Of a stretch of DNA of 64,000 nucleotides, positions 27,365 to 36,387 are shown in pieces (positions within the stretch are counted from its first letter, which is position 1; every line of letters starts with the position of its first letter). The stretch covers positions 62,001 through 126,000 of the forward strand of contig NZ_JACHXA010000005.1 in the NCBI RefSeq assembly GCF_014191775.1. Direction: 5' to 3'. The notes beneath the pieces are model-generated. The model did no database searches and was not told the DNA's origin. It worked only from the letters and a program-made list of their open reading frames with translations. Made by a program: the position numbers and the translations under genes. Source of the DNA: Limibacillus halophilus. GTDB lineage: Bacteria > Pseudomonadota > Alphaproteobacteria > Kiloniellales > CECT-8803.

Positions 27365-27898
27365 TCAGATCCTACGGCGTTTGGCTGTGATGATCCTGGA
27401 GTTGAAGCCACCCCAGGAAAGTTCGTTGTTGAGACGGCCCCACTCGATCTTCGGGCAGCGGTTCATGACGACCCTTAGCCCTGCTGCTTCGGCACGCGCC
27501 GCAGCGGCATCGTTGCGCACACCCAACTGCATCCAGATCACCTGAATGCCTTTGTCCTGGGCCAGGGCAATAGCCTCGTCCGTAATCGGGCCGGCAGCAT
27601 CGGAGTTGCGGAATACATCGACCATCTGAAAGGGAGCGGGGACGGCATCGAGCCGCTCATAGACCTTCTCTCCGAGAATCGTCTGTCCGGCGGCGCGCGG
27701 ATTCACCGGGATCACACGATACCCCTTTTCCTGCAGGTACTTCATGGCGAAGTAACTGGGGCGGCTCCAGTCCGGGCTGGCACCCACCATGGCGATGGTT
27801 TTCGTGCTTGCCAGGATACGACGGATGTAATGATCGGGATAACGATCATGGTCATGTGCGGCGTTGGGGCTGTTCATAGTGTCGACAACCATCGTCAT
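27365..27898 (-). CDS. CoA-binding domain protein (YccU-like)
   Basis: A 177-residue single-domain protein of the CoA_binding_2 family. TIAMVGASPDWSRPSYFAMKYLQEKGYRVIPVNP holds the Rossmann glycine turn. The C-terminal QLGVRNDAAAARAEAAGLRVVMNRCPKIEW is the conserved cysteine-containing block. Function is not firmly known. Its ATG overlaps the upstream enoyl-CoA hydratase stop by 4 bp. Confidence 0.88.
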   Translation of the reverse strand: MTMVVDTMNSPNAAHDHDRYPDHYIRRILASTKTIAMVGASPDWSRPSYFAMKYLQEKGYRVIPVNPRAAGQTILGEKVYERLDAVPAPFQMVDVFRNSDAAGPITDEAIALAQDKGIQVIWMQLGVRNDAAAARAEAAGLRVVMNRCPKIEWGRLNNELSWGGFNSRIITAKRRRI

Positions 27899-28680
27899 GC
27901 GTCTTGCCAGACCGGCGGACGTTTCTCGATGAAGGCATCGATGCCCTCTTCGGCGTCGCGCGCCATCATGTTCTCGACCATGACTTGCCCGGTAAAGCGG
28001 TAGGCTTCCTCCAGGCCCATTTCAGCCTGACGGTAAAATGCCTTCTTGCCGATTTTGAGAACATGGGAGGACTTGCTTTTTATAGCGGCCGCCAGGGCCT
28101 CCACGCTTCGGTCGAGGTTGTCGGCAGGAACGGCCTCGTTGATGAGTCCAAACGAGAGTGCAGTCGCACAATCCACGGTTTCTCCGGTCAGCAACATCTG
28201 CATCGCCTGCTTGCGTCCAACGTTTCGCGATAGCGCCACCATGGGTGTGGAGCAGAACAGGCCAATGTTGACGCCCGGCGTGCCGAAGCGCGTATCATCG
28301 GCCGCCACGGCCAGATCGCAGGTTGCCACCAGTTGGCAGCCGGCGGCGGTGGCGATTCCGTGGACACGCGCGATAACCGGCTGCGGCATCCGGGTGATAG
28401 TGAGCATCAGCTTGCTGCAGTGGGCGAAAACGGATTCATAGAATTGACGAGACGGGTTGGCACGCAGTTCCTTCAAATCGTGACCCGCACAAAACCCGCG
28501 GCCCGCCGCGCCGATGACGACAGCGCGTATGTCGGCGTTTTCGCCGATACTCTCAAGCTCCGCCTGCAAGGCGGTCATCAAACCGATGGACAGTGCATTG
28601 TATGCACGGGGCCGGTTCAAGGTCAGCCAGGCTACGCTTTCCCGGTCTTCGCGTAACAGGATTGGCGCTTCGTCGTTCAT
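27895..28680 (-). CDS. Enoyl-CoA hydratase/isomerase family protein (ECHDC3-like)
   Basis: A 261-residue crotonase-family protein. VAWLTLNRPRAYNALSIG opens the fold, AGRGFCAGHDLKEL forms the first oxyanion-hole strand, and ATAAGCQLVATCDLAVAADD the second. The position of the usual catalytic glutamates holds G-V-N-I-G-L-F-C, so hydratase activity is uncertain, as in ECHDC3-like proteins. The start at 28680 has GGAGCGAG upstream; 22 extra residues are possible. Confidence 0.88.
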   Translation of the reverse strand: MNDEAPILLREDRESVAWLTLNRPRAYNALSIGLMTALQAELESIGENADIRAVVIGAAGRGFCAGHDLKELRANPSRQFYESVFAHCSKLMLTITRMPQPVIARVHGIATAAGCQLVATCDLAVAADDTRFGTPGVNIGLFCSTPMVALSRNVGRKQAMQMLLTGETVDCATALSFGLINEAVPADNLDRSVEALAAAIKSKSSHVLKIGKKAFYRQAEMGLEEAYRFTGQVMVENMMARDAEEGIDAFIEKRPPVWQDA

Positions 28681-28809
28681 TAGGTCTCGCTCCAACAAAA
28701 AGGCATCAAACACACCCTCTTGCAGGAGAGGGCCCGTTATTGGCAATTTGGCCCCTAGGCAGAGCCCGCTTCAAGGGTTATCAGGAGACCATAGGGAAGA
28801 GGGGTTGCC

Positions 28810-29235
28810 ATGGCCAGGATCACAAGGGAAGAAATTCAGGATATTTGCGCCAAAGAGCTGCCGTGGGTAGTCGAGCTTGGGATGACCGTGGAATCCCTCG
28901 AGGAGGGCGCTTGCACCGTTCGTTTGCCTTACCGCGAGGTTCATCTGCGGCCCGGCGGTACGATCTCCGGACCAGCCATGATGACTGTCGCCGATTTCGC
29001 GATGTATGGCGCCGTCCTTTCGGCGGTTGGCCGTGTTGAACTGGCTGTGACAATTAATCTCAACATCAATTTCCTTCGTCGCCCCAAACCGGGAGACATT
29101 ATAGCCAAAGCGCGGTTGCTGAAGCTCGGTAAACGTCTCGCTGTAGGTGATGTCTTGATCCATTCGGATGGCGAAGAGTCAGGCGAACCCGTTGCACACG
29201 CAACTTCGACCTATTCGATCCCGCCAAACCGATAA
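28810..29235 (+). CDS. PaaI-family hotdog thioesterase
   Basis: A 141-residue hotdog-fold protein, probably hydrolysing an acyl-CoA thioester. VESLEEGACTVRLPY, then RPGGTISGPAMMTVADFAMYGAVLS (the PaaI active-site helix with its aspartate) and ELAVTINLNINFLRRPKPGDI are typical. The substrate is unknown. It starts at ATG 28810 after GGGGTTGCC. It is divergent from the enoyl-CoA hydratase-like gene. Confidence 0.88.
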   Translation: MARITREEIQDICAKELPWVVELGMTVESLEEGACTVRLPYREVHLRPGGTISGPAMMTVADFAMYGAVLSAVGRVELAVTINLNINFLRRPKPGDIIAKARLLKLGKRLAVGDVLIHSDGEESGEPVAHATSTYSIPPNR

Positions 29236-29295
29236 ATTAAAAATGGGGTATCTAAATACCTCATCTCTAAGTCTATAATTTTAAGACGTTTTCCT

Positions 29296-29324
29296 TTGAC
29301 AAGATCGTTTTAGTTCCTTAGAAC
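29296..29324 (+). promoter_or_regulatory. rplM-rpsI promoter
   Basis: TTGACA (29296-29301) and TAGAAC (29319-29324) are 17 bp apart. The preceding 60 bp is AT-rich. A leader of about 110 nt would follow before the rplM ATG. Confidence 0.65.
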
Positions 29325-29370
29325 TCGCCGCCGATAGGAGAGGGCCGCGGGTTTAGTCATTTGCCATGCT

Positions 29371-29417
29371 GGCGGTCGTCACCAACGAGTTCGAGAACCG
29401 CCCCGGATATCGGGGCG
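29371..29417 (+). promoter_or_regulatory. Mutually exclusive hairpins in the rplM leader
   Basis: GGCGGT (29371-29376) can pair with ACCGCC (29397-29402). Bases 29399-29402 are also needed for a 7-bp stem CGCCCCG/CGGGGCG (29399-29405 with 29411-29417, loop GATAT). Both cannot form together. The second stem lies 21 bp before the start codon. Confidence 0.5.
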
Positions 29418-29438
29418 ACCTTGCGAAGGAGCAGAGCC

Positions 29439-29903
29439 ATGAAAACCTACTCCGCCAAACCGGCTGAGGTGGAAAAGAAGTGGTTCGTCGTCGACGCAGA
29501 GGGTGTTGTCCTCGGCCGCCTTGCCAGCCAGATCGCTTTGATTCTGCGCGGCAAGCATAAGCCGACCTTCACCCCGCATGTCGATTGCGGCGACCACGTT
29601 GTCGTCATCAACGCCGAGAAGGTGCAGATGACCGGCAAGAAATGGGACGATAAGAAGTTCTTCTGGCACACCGGTCATCCCGGCGGCATCAAGGAGCGTA
29701 GCATGGGGCAGATTTTGTCTGGTGCGCATCCGGAGAGAGTCGTCCTCAAGGCCGTTGAGCGTATGGTGCCGAGTGGACCCCTTGGGCGCCAGCAGATGAA
29801 GAACCTCCGCGTCTATGCGGGCAGCGATCATCCACATGAGGCTCAACAGCCGACCGTGCTGGACATTGCTTCCATGAACCCGAAGAACAAGAGGAGCGCG
29901 TAA
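29439..29903 (+). CDS. rplM: 50S ribosomal protein L13
   Basis: A 154-residue ribosomal protein. [42 protein letters not shown] and the C-terminal [22 protein letters not shown] are characteristic. The ATG at 29439 follows AAGGAGCAGAGCC; the open frame upstream is non-homologous. rpsI follows 4 bp later, the universal arrangement. Confidence 0.97.
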   Translation: MKTYSAKPAEVEKKWFVVDAEGVVLGRLASQIALILRGKHKPTFTPHVDCGDHVVVINAEKVQMTGKKWDDKKFFWHTGHPGGIKERSMGQILSGAHPERVVLKAVERMVPSGPLGRQQMKNLRVYAGSDHPHEAQQPTVLDIASMNPKNKRSA

Positions 29904-29907
29904 GGGC

Positions 29908-30399
29908 ATGGCCGACGAACAGCAAACCCTAAACGACCTCTCCGAACTGGGCGGTGCAGCGGCTGTGACTGCTGTAGCCGAGGAGGAGACGCGCGAGCCG
30001 CAGATCGATGCCCAGGGCCGCTCCTACGCGACCGGTAAGCGTAAGAACGCCATTGCTCGCGTCTGGATCAAGCCGGGCAGCGGCAAAGTAACAGTCAATG
30101 GCCGCGACGTGGAGACCTTCTTTGCCCGTCCGGTGTTGCGGATGATCATCTCGCAGCCCTTTTCGGTCGCCGGGCGTGTCAACCAGTATGACGTTGTCTG
30201 CTCGGTTACCGGTGGTGGTCTCTCCGGACAGGCGGGCGCCGTACGCCACGGTATCTCGAAGGCCTTGACGCTTTACGAGCCGGACCTGCGAGCCGTGCTC
30301 AAGAAGGAAGGCTTCCTGACCCGCGATTCGCGTGTCGTCGAGCGTAAGAAGTATGGCCGCGCCAAGGCGCGCCGGAGCTTCCAGTTCTCCAAGCGTTAA
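29908..30399 (+). CDS. rpsI: 30S ribosomal protein S9
   Basis: A 163-residue protein. After an acidic 35-residue N-terminal extension typical of alphaproteobacteria, the core starts at [20 protein letters not shown] and ends with [18 protein letters not shown], the strictly conserved tail that reaches the P-site tRNA. It is cotranscribed with rplM. Confidence 0.97.
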   Translation: MADEQQTLNDLSELGGAAAVTAVAEEETREPQIDAQGRSYATGKRKNAIARVWIKPGSGKVTVNGRDVETFFARPVLRMIISQPFSVAGRVNQYDVVCSVTGGGLSGQAGAVRHGISKALTLYEPDLRAVLKKEGFLTRDSRVVERKKYGRAKARRSFQFSKR

Positions 30400-30428
30400 T
30401 TCGCAACGGGAATTGCCGAACGAAAGAA

Positions 30429-30456
30429 GGGTCGCTCGCTTGGGCGGCCCTTTTTT
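30429..30456 (+). terminator. Terminator of rplM-rpsI
   Basis: A 7-bp stem GGGTCGC/GCGGCCC (one G-T pair) with a short loop is followed by TTTTTTC. Confidence 0.85.
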
Positions 30457-30494
30457 CATGTAGGGCGAGATATAGGGTTTTCGAGAAACAGCCG

Positions 30495-30737
30495 TCAGGC
30501 GAAAGCCTTGAAGGTGATAAGTGTGAAGGTGTCGCGCACGCCTTCCAGGGTTTGCAGCCGCTCCGTGACGAAGCGTCCGATGTCGGAGTCTTCCGGTAAA
30601 TAGCATTTCACCAGCAAGTCATAGCTTCCCGAAGTCGAATAGACCTCCGAGACCTCCTCCAAGGTATCGACCGCTTGTGCGGCGACATCGTAGGCGCGAC
30701 CCAGATCGCATTTGACCATGACGAAGATGGCGTGCAT
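30495..30737 (-). CDS. Stand-alone Lrp/AsnC ligand-binding (RAM) domain protein
   Basis: An 80-residue protein that equals the C-terminal RAM domain of Lrp/AsnC regulators without the DNA-binding part. HAIFVMVKCDLGRAYDVAAQAVDTLEEVSEVYSTSGSYDLLVK and RLQTLEGVRDTFTLITF are typical. Such proteins usually oligomerise and bind amino acids. The partner regulator is not in the window. Confidence 0.88.
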   Translation of the reverse strand: MHAIFVMVKCDLGRAYDVAAQAVDTLEEVSEVYSTSGSYDLLVKCYLPEDSDIGRFVTERLQTLEGVRDTFTLITFKAFA

Positions 30738-30870
30738 CGCTAGGCTCCTTCCGACAGCTTATAATGTCTTGCTAATACTGACCCGCGACGGGAGCGACGG
30801 CAAGGGTGGCAGGGGGCTGTCGTGACGGGCATGATGGGTGACCGACGGTCAGCAGAAAGGGAAGTGCGCC

Positions 30871-31248
30871 ATGGAGCAGATCACCTTCGTTTACACCACG
30901 CAACCGGAAGCCATGTGGCGGTTTTATGGTGACACGCTTGGTCTGGGTCTGACTTTTGAGAAAGGCGGTTGTCGGATCTACCGTGTAACGCCCAACAGCT
31001 ATATTGGGGTCTGTCATAGAGCCGACAGAGAGGTTCATCCAAAGGGTGTCTGCCTTTCCTTCGTGGCGCATGAGGTTGATGGCTGGTATCAGCGCTTGAA
31101 TGACGCGGGAATTCCGACCGATGGGCCGCCGCGAGAAACCGAGGCCTATGGTATCTATCATTTCTTCGCCTATGATCCGGAAGGACATGCGGTGGAGTTT
31201 CAGCGCTTCACCGACCCAGCCTGGCCCGGTGCTCGCGAGGTGCTCTGA
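30871..31248 (+). CDS. Glyoxalase/VOC-family protein
   Basis: A 125-residue vicinal-oxygen-chelate fold protein. FYGDTLGLGLTFEKGG lies in the first half, and YHFFAYDPEGHAVEFQRF, with the C-terminal metal-type glutamate, in the second. The reaction is unknown; dioxygenase-like or isomerase roles are possible. The ATG at 30871 follows GGGAAG. The gamma carbonic anhydrase gene follows after 22 bp. Confidence 0.85.
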   Translation: MEQITFVYTTQPEAMWRFYGDTLGLGLTFEKGGCRIYRVTPNSYIGVCHRADREVHPKGVCLSFVAHEVDGWYQRLNDAGIPTDGPPRETEAYGIYHFFAYDPEGHAVEFQRFTDPAWPGAREVL

Positions 31249-31270
31249 CGGCAAAGCAGGAGAGGGGATC

Positions 31271-31822
31271 TTGGCGGCAATCATAAAAGCTTTTAAGGGC
31301 GTTAGTCCGCGTATTCACGAGACGGCCTTCATCGCCGACGGCGCCGTTGTTATTGGCGATGTGGAGATAGGACCGGAAAGTTCGGTCTGGTATGGCTGCG
31401 TCATTCGCGGCGACGTCAATCGGATTCGGATCGGCGCGCGCACCAATATCCAAGACGGCTCGATTATCCACTGCAATCATGACCCCAAGGGGGATTACCG
31501 CGAGACAGGTGGCGGAATGCCGACCCTGATAGGTGACGGAATCACGATTGGGCACATGGCCTTGTTGCATGCCTGTACGTTGGAGGATGGCTCGTTTGTG
31601 GGTATGCGTGCGGTCGTTATGGATCAAGCGGTTGTACAAGAGGGCGCAATGTTGGCCGCCGGGGCATTGCTGACTCCCCGTAAGGTCGTCGAAAGCGGTA
31701 CCTTGTGGGCGGGGAGCCCCGCCCGTCATGCACGGGCGCTGACCGAAGCGGAGCGCGGCTTTCTTCCATACTCTGCTGCCAACTACGCCAAGCTTGCCGC
31801 CGCTCACAAGCAAGCGTCATAA
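31271..31822 (+). CDS. Gamma-class carbonic anhydrase family protein
   Basis: A 183-residue left-handed beta-helix hexapeptide-repeat protein. IGDVEIGPESSVWYGCVIRGDVNRIRIGARTNIQDGSIIH and ITIGHMALLHACTLEDG show the repeats, with three metal-ligand histidines (in IIHCNHD and IGHMALLHA). The start is a TTG at 31271 after GAGAGGGGAT; the upstream open frame overlaps the VOC gene and is rejected. Confidence 0.88.
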   Translation: MAAIIKAFKGVSPRIHETAFIADGAVVIGDVEIGPESSVWYGCVIRGDVNRIRIGARTNIQDGSIIHCNHDPKGDYRETGGGMPTLIGDGITIGHMALLHACTLEDGSFVGMRAVVMDQAVVQEGAMLAAGALLTPRKVVESGTLWAGSPARHARALTEAERGFLPYSAANYAKLAAAHKQAS

Positions 31823-31942
31823 AGCCATTAGGTAGTCAATCAACGGCCCTCTGACATCATGCAGGTTGAATCTATGCATCGATACGGGCTCCTCGCTACC
31901 AGGTAGCGGCACTCCGTTTACGTCGATCGGCTCAAGCATCAT
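31817..31942 (-). CDS. Possible 41-residue hypothetical protein
   Basis: A short open frame downstream of phaC on the same strand, reading MMLEPIDVNGVPLPGSEEPV and continuing to FNLHDVRGPLIDYLMAL. No ribosome site is visible, and it overlaps the end of the gamma carbonic anhydrase gene by 6 bp. Composition is protein-like, but support is weak. Confidence 0.25.
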   Translation of the reverse strand: MMLEPIDVNGVPLPGSEEPVSMHRFNLHDVRGPLIDYLMAL

Positions 31943-31993
31943 ATTATAAGCTTGGCCATTGCCATGCTACTTTGACGTGTTTTCTTGGTGTAG

Positions 31994-33823
31994 CTATTTT
32001 TTAATGGCGTGAGCATCTTCGGGTGTGGCCTTGACCTGGACGTAACTGCCGGGCGCGTCTTCAATCGCCTTTAGTTTGCCATCTCCCGGCTGGCGGGCAG
32101 GGACCTTGGTGCCGCTTTTGCGACCGACCCATTTTGCCCATTCCGGCCACCAGGAGCCTTCATGCTGCTCGGCACTTTGCAACCAAGCTTCGGGATCCTT
32201 CGGCGTGCGGTTGTTGGTCCAGTAGCAGTATTTGCCCGAAGCCGGTGGGTTGACGACCCCGGCGATGTGTCCGGAGGCCGCGAGACAGAATTTTTTCGGA
32301 CCCGAAAGCTGTTGCGTCAGTGCGTAGGTTGAATCCCAGGGCGCGATGTGATCCTCGCGCGTTGAAAGCATGAACACAGGAGTCTTGATCTTCGTCAAAT
32401 CGATCGGTGTACCCAACAAGGTTATACCACCTGGTTCCGCCAGTTTGTTCTCGTGGTACATCTTGCGCAGATAGAAGGAATGCATGGCCGCGGGCATGCG
32501 CGTGGAATCCGAGTTCCAGTAGAGAAGATCAAAGGGGAAGGGATCTTTCCCCAAAAGGTAGTTGTTGACCACGAACGACCAGATGAGATCGTTTGCCCGG
32601 AGCATGTTGAAGGTCTTCGCCATTTCCGCGCCTTCGAGGTATCCGCGCTGGTTCATCGACTCTTCGAGTGCGCTGAGTTGCTCTTCATCGATAAAGACAC
32701 CGAGTTCGCCAGGCGCGGTGAAGTCCGTCATGGTGGTGAAAAGCGTCGCGGACTTGACGCGATCATCGCCCTTTTGCGCCATGATCGAAAGCGTTGCCGA
32801 CATTAAGGTGCCGCCAAGACAATAGCCGATGACATTGGCGTCTTTTTCGCCGGTGGCGGCTTCAATGGCTTCGAGAGCCGCCAAGGGCCCTTCAACCAAG
32901 TAATCCTCGAAGGATTTCTTCGCCAGCTTCTCGTCAGGGTTGACCCAGGACACCATGAAAACCGTAAAGCCTTGGTCCACCGCCCATTTAACGAAGGAAT
33001 TTTTCTCGCGTAGATCCAGGATGTAGAACTTGTTGATCCAGGGCGGGACGATAAGCAGCGGGCGTTTGTAAACTTCCTCGGTTGTCGGGCTGTATTGGAT
33101 GAGTTGCATCAGATCGTTTTGGAAGATCACCTTGCCTGGGCTCACGGCAATGTTCTCGCCCAGCTTGAAGGCCTGGTCATCGACCATCTTGATGCGAAGC
33201 TTGCCCTTACCTTTTTCCATATCCTCCAGCAGGTTTTCCAAGCCTTTGATCAGGTTTTCGCCACCGCTTTCGACGGTCGTGCGCAAGACCTCTGGATTGG
33301 TCACCGCGAAATTCGACGGCGCCATGGCGTCGACGAACTGCCTTGTATAGAAGTCCACCTTCTGAGCGGTTTTGTCGTCCAGCCCTTCAACGTCGTTCAC
33401 CGTGTTCTGCATCCAGCGCGCCGTCAGCAGATAGGATTGCTTGATATAGTCGAAAATCTGATTCTCTTCCCAGGCAGGGTCCTTGAAACGCCGGTCACCG
33501 CGATCTGGGGCCGCTACCGGATCGCTCTCGCCGCCCAGCATGCGCTGCGTGGTGTTCTGCCATAGTTTCATGTAGTCCTGCCACAACGACATCTGCGCCT
33601 GAATCAACTTGGCCGGGTCGCGCATCATGCGTGTCGTCATCTCGTAGAAAGCGCCACCAATGTTCAGCGGATCGACCGATCCCTTGCCCTCAAGATCCTG
33701 GTTTTGCAGAAAATCGGTCACCAAGCGCTGGCTGCGCTCGGCAATGTTCGCCATGGTCTTGGTAAACTCCACCGGGTCTGGCAGGTTGATATCCGGTGAC
33801 GGCTGTTCCTTCTGATCCGACAT
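31994..33823 (-). CDS. phaC: Class I poly(3-hydroxyalkanoate) synthase
   Basis: A 609-residue polymerase making PHA from hydroxyacyl-CoA at the granule surface. The catalytic nucleophile is C335 in the lipase-like box GYCLGG. The N-terminal region has QAQMSLWQDYMKLWQ and the core LIVPPWINKFYILDL; SGHIAGVVNPPASGKY near the C terminus contains the catalytic histidine. Length fits class I, which needs no second subunit. No phasin or phaA/phaB genes are nearby. Confidence 0.95.
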   Translation of the reverse strand: MSDQKEQPSPDINLPDPVEFTKTMANIAERSQRLVTDFLQNQDLEGKGSVDPLNIGGAFYEMTTRMMRDPAKLIQAQMSLWQDYMKLWQNTTQRMLGGESDPVAAPDRGDRRFKDPAWEENQIFDYIKQSYLLTARWMQNTVNDVEGLDDKTAQKVDFYTRQFVDAMAPSNFAVTNPEVLRTTVESGGENLIKGLENLLEDMEKGKGKLRIKMVDDQAFKLGENIAVSPGKVIFQNDLMQLIQYSPTTEEVYKRPLLIVPPWINKFYILDLREKNSFVKWAVDQGFTVFMVSWVNPDEKLAKKSFEDYLVEGPLAALEAIEAATGEKDANVIGYCLGGTLMSATLSIMAQKGDDRVKSATLFTTMTDFTAPGELGVFIDEEQLSALEESMNQRGYLEGAEMAKTFNMLRANDLIWSFVVNNYLLGKDPFPFDLLYWNSDSTRMPAAMHSFYLRKMYHENKLAEPGGITLLGTPIDLTKIKTPVFMLSTREDHIAPWDSTYALTQQLSGPKKFCLAASGHIAGVVNPPASGKYCYWTNNRTPKDPEAWLQSAEQHEGSWWPEWAKWVGRKSGTKVPARQPGDGKLKAIEDAPGSYVQVKATPEDAHAIKK

Positions 33824-34153
33824 CTTTTACCCTTCTAACCTTCTAATGAGCGCAACTGTCACCCGAACATGTAAGCGCATTCGGGTCGCGCTTCAAAGGT
33901 ACTGAAAATTGTGCGGTGCAATATTTCTAGGTTGATAGCCGATTGCGGGCAATATCGCCAGGATTTTCCCATGCAGTATTCTGCAAGCCTTGGGATATGC
34001 GGGTGCCACCGCTTCAGCATTGTTGCGAGTGCTACCCGGCTTTTCTATGCTGCTTTCCGCCAGAGATGCTCCGACACCATGTTTCGGGGGGCAGGAGAGA
34101 AGGGAATAGGCGTGACGCAGGTCTTGAGGAAATCCTCGGATATCCGGTGTGAA

Positions 34154-34891
34154 ATGCACAAGAACAGGTGGCATCGTTTGTCGCCGATACGAGGGGGCTG
34201 GCGGGTGGCTCTAGCAATAGCGCCCCTCCTTTTCCTGGGGGCTTGTGCGTCAGCTCCTGAGTGGGCAGATCCAACCGGTTGGCTCGATGATTCCGAGCCG
34301 GTGCCGGAGAACCAAACGGTCGTTGTGCCCGAAGGCCAGGAGGAGAGCTTCCCGAATTTGGCATCGGTCCCCGACGAAGCACCCGAAGCGAGCAGCAAGG
34401 AAGAACGCGAGCGCCTTACTAAGGAACTGACTGCCGATCGCGATTCCGCCAATTACAGCACTGAGCCTTTGCGCTCAAGCATCCGCCGAACCGCCAGCGC
34501 CGGGCCAGCGGTCGCAGGGGCCACTGAGCAGATCGCGGTTATTTACTTCGATAGCGCGTCCGCGGATTTGGACAGCGAGGATCTAGAGGTCCTCCGCCAG
34601 GTATTCTTGATTCACCAAGCTGAAGGCGGCGTCTTGAAGGTGCAGGGACACGCGAGCGGCAAAACAGGCGCGGTTTCCGCCCCAGATCGTGAGAGAATTA
34701 ACCTTGAGATGTCAGCTAGGCGGGCCGATTCCGTGGCGCAGGCTTTGCGCAACTTTGGTGTATCACCTGCCGCGATCCTGGTCGAAGCGCTCTCCGACAG
34801 CAAGCCGGTCTATGAGGAAAGTACGGCAAACGGCGAAGCCTGGAATCGGCGCGCCGAAATCTTTCTGGAATTACAGTCCAGCAAGCGCTAG
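34154..34891 (+). CDS. OmpA-family lipoprotein
   Basis: A 245-residue protein. A signal peptide ends in the lipobox FLGAC with lipidated C31. After a proline/glutamate-rich linker, the C-terminal OmpA-like domain starts at IAVIYFDSASADLDSEDLEVL. It contains HASGKTGAVSAPDRERINLEMSARRADSVAQAL and EALSDSKPVYEES, where canonical proteins have more typical peptidoglycan-binding residues. The start is uncertain; an in-frame GTG at 34113 also exists. Confidence 0.82.
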   Translation: MHKNRWHRLSPIRGGWRVALAIAPLLFLGACASAPEWADPTGWLDDSEPVPENQTVVVPEGQEESFPNLASVPDEAPEASSKEERERLTKELTADRDSANYSTEPLRSSIRRTASAGPAVAGATEQIAVIYFDSASADLDSEDLEVLRQVFLIHQAEGGVLKVQGHASGKTGAVSAPDRERINLEMSARRADSVAQALRNFGVSPAAILVEALSDSKPVYEESTANGEAWNRRAEIFLELQSSKR

Positions 34892-34957
34892 ACCACTGTC
34901 GCGCCTTTGTTCCCGAGCGTAGCGCGATCACTGTAGGATTATAATGGAGCGAATTTC

Positions 34958-36256
34958 ATGAGCGACCCTTTGCGTCTAGGTCTTGCCGGTCTTGGGACGG
35001 TCGGAATTGGCACTCTCGAGTTACTGGAAACGCAAAGGAACCTCATTGAGATTCGCTGCGGTAAGTTTCTCGAGGTAACGGCGGTATCAGCGCGTGATCG
35101 CGGAAAGGATCGCGGCTTTGATATCTCCAAGCTGCAGTGGCATGACGATCCTGTGGCGTTAGCGACATCCGACAAGGTTGATATTGTCGTCGAGTTGATG
35201 GGCGGCACAGACGGGGCCGCCAAGACCCTGGTTGAAACGGCACTGGCGGCAGGGAAGCCGGTCGTCACGGCGAACAAGGCCTTGATGGCGCACCATGGCA
35301 CGGCGCTCGCGCATCTCGCCGAAAGTAGCGGCGCCAGCCTGCATTTCGAAGCTGCGGTGGCTGGCGGGATTCCGGTAATCAAGGCTCTTAGGGAAGGCTT
35401 GGCCGGAAACAGAATTCATTCGATCACCGGCATCTTGAATGGCACGTCCAACTACATCCTGACAACCATGCGCGAGACCGGGCGTGATTTCGGTTCTGTC
35501 TTGGCTGATGCTCAAGCCTTGGGATACGCTGAAGCCGATCCAAGCTTCGATATTGATGGTGTTGATGCGGCTCATAAACTTGCGCTTTTGACAGCGCTCG
35601 CCTTTGGTTGTGAAGTTGATTTTCCGGGCGTTTATGTGGAAGGCATCCGTAACATTGGGGCTGAGGATATAGCCTTCGCGGAAGAACTCGGTTACCGCAT
35701 CAAGCTGCTGGCCATTGCTGAGTGTAACAATGGCAGCGTGTTTCAGCGGGTGCATCCTTGTTTGGTTGACCGCAAGGCGCCGATTGCCAGCGTCGACGGT
35801 GTTTTTAATGCGGTCGTCGCCGAAGGTGATTACGTTGGTACGACCCTGTTCGAGGGCAGAGGGGCGGGAGCTTATCCGACCGCTTCGGCTGTTGTTGCGG
35901 ACATCATCGATGTGGCGCGAGGGCAGCAACTACCGACCTTCTCCCTCCCGGTTGAGCGCCTGAACAAGTTGTCGACCCGGCCAATGGCGGAGCACGTGGG
36001 TGCTTATTATCTCCGTCTGGCGTGCCTGGACGAAGCCGGCGTGATTGCTGATATCACGGCGACTTTGCGGGATGAAAACATTTCGGTCGAAACCATGGTG
36101 CAGCGGGGGCGCTCATCCAAGGAAGGCCAATCCGTGCCTGTGGTTATCACCACGCACGAGACGAACGAGGCGGCGATGTTGCGTGCGCTTGCGCGCATTG
36201 AACAACAAAAGAGCGTGCTGGAGCCTCCGCACTTGATCCGGATCGAAGCACTCTAG
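34958..36256 (+). CDS. hom: Homoserine dehydrogenase
   Basis: A 432-residue three-domain enzyme reducing aspartate semialdehyde to homoserine. GLAGLGTVGIGTLELL is the NAD(P) motif, GKPVVTANKALMAHHG holds the conserved lysine, and GILNGTSNYILTTM and YAEADPSFDIDGVDAAHKL form the active site. The C-terminal ACT domain (AYYLRLACLDEAGVIADIT) suggests threonine feedback. glpX follows. Confidence 0.96.
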   Translation: MSDPLRLGLAGLGTVGIGTLELLETQRNLIEIRCGKFLEVTAVSARDRGKDRGFDISKLQWHDDPVALATSDKVDIVVELMGGTDGAAKTLVETALAAGKPVVTANKALMAHHGTALAHLAESSGASLHFEAAVAGGIPVIKALREGLAGNRIHSITGILNGTSNYILTTMRETGRDFGSVLADAQALGYAEADPSFDIDGVDAAHKLALLTALAFGCEVDFPGVYVEGIRNIGAEDIAFAEELGYRIKLLAIAECNNGSVFQRVHPCLVDRKAPIASVDGVFNAVVAEGDYVGTTLFEGRGAGAYPTASAVVADIIDVARGQQLPTFSLPVERLNKLSTRPMAEHVGAYYLRLACLDEAGVIADITATLRDENISVETMVQRGRSSKEGQSVPVVITTHETNEAAMLRALARIEQQKSVLEPPHLIRIEAL

Positions 36257-36387
36257 ATCGGCTTCGTCCATGACCCCTTGCCGCGCGGCAGTGAATGGGG
36301 CAAGAACGGTCAATAAGAAATCAAGGGCGCCTGTTGTCGCGCATGGCATCGTGGCGGCCCACATCAATCCGAGGGGAGTAACCATAC

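Noticed and set aside
27359-27365. SAM-II riboswitch upstream of metY
   Set aside because: Only 5 bp separate metY from the upstream gene of the same operon.
33911-34153. Long N-terminal extension of the OmpA-like lipoprotein
   Set aside because: The signal peptide and lipobox start downstream; the extension would precede and disable the signal peptide.
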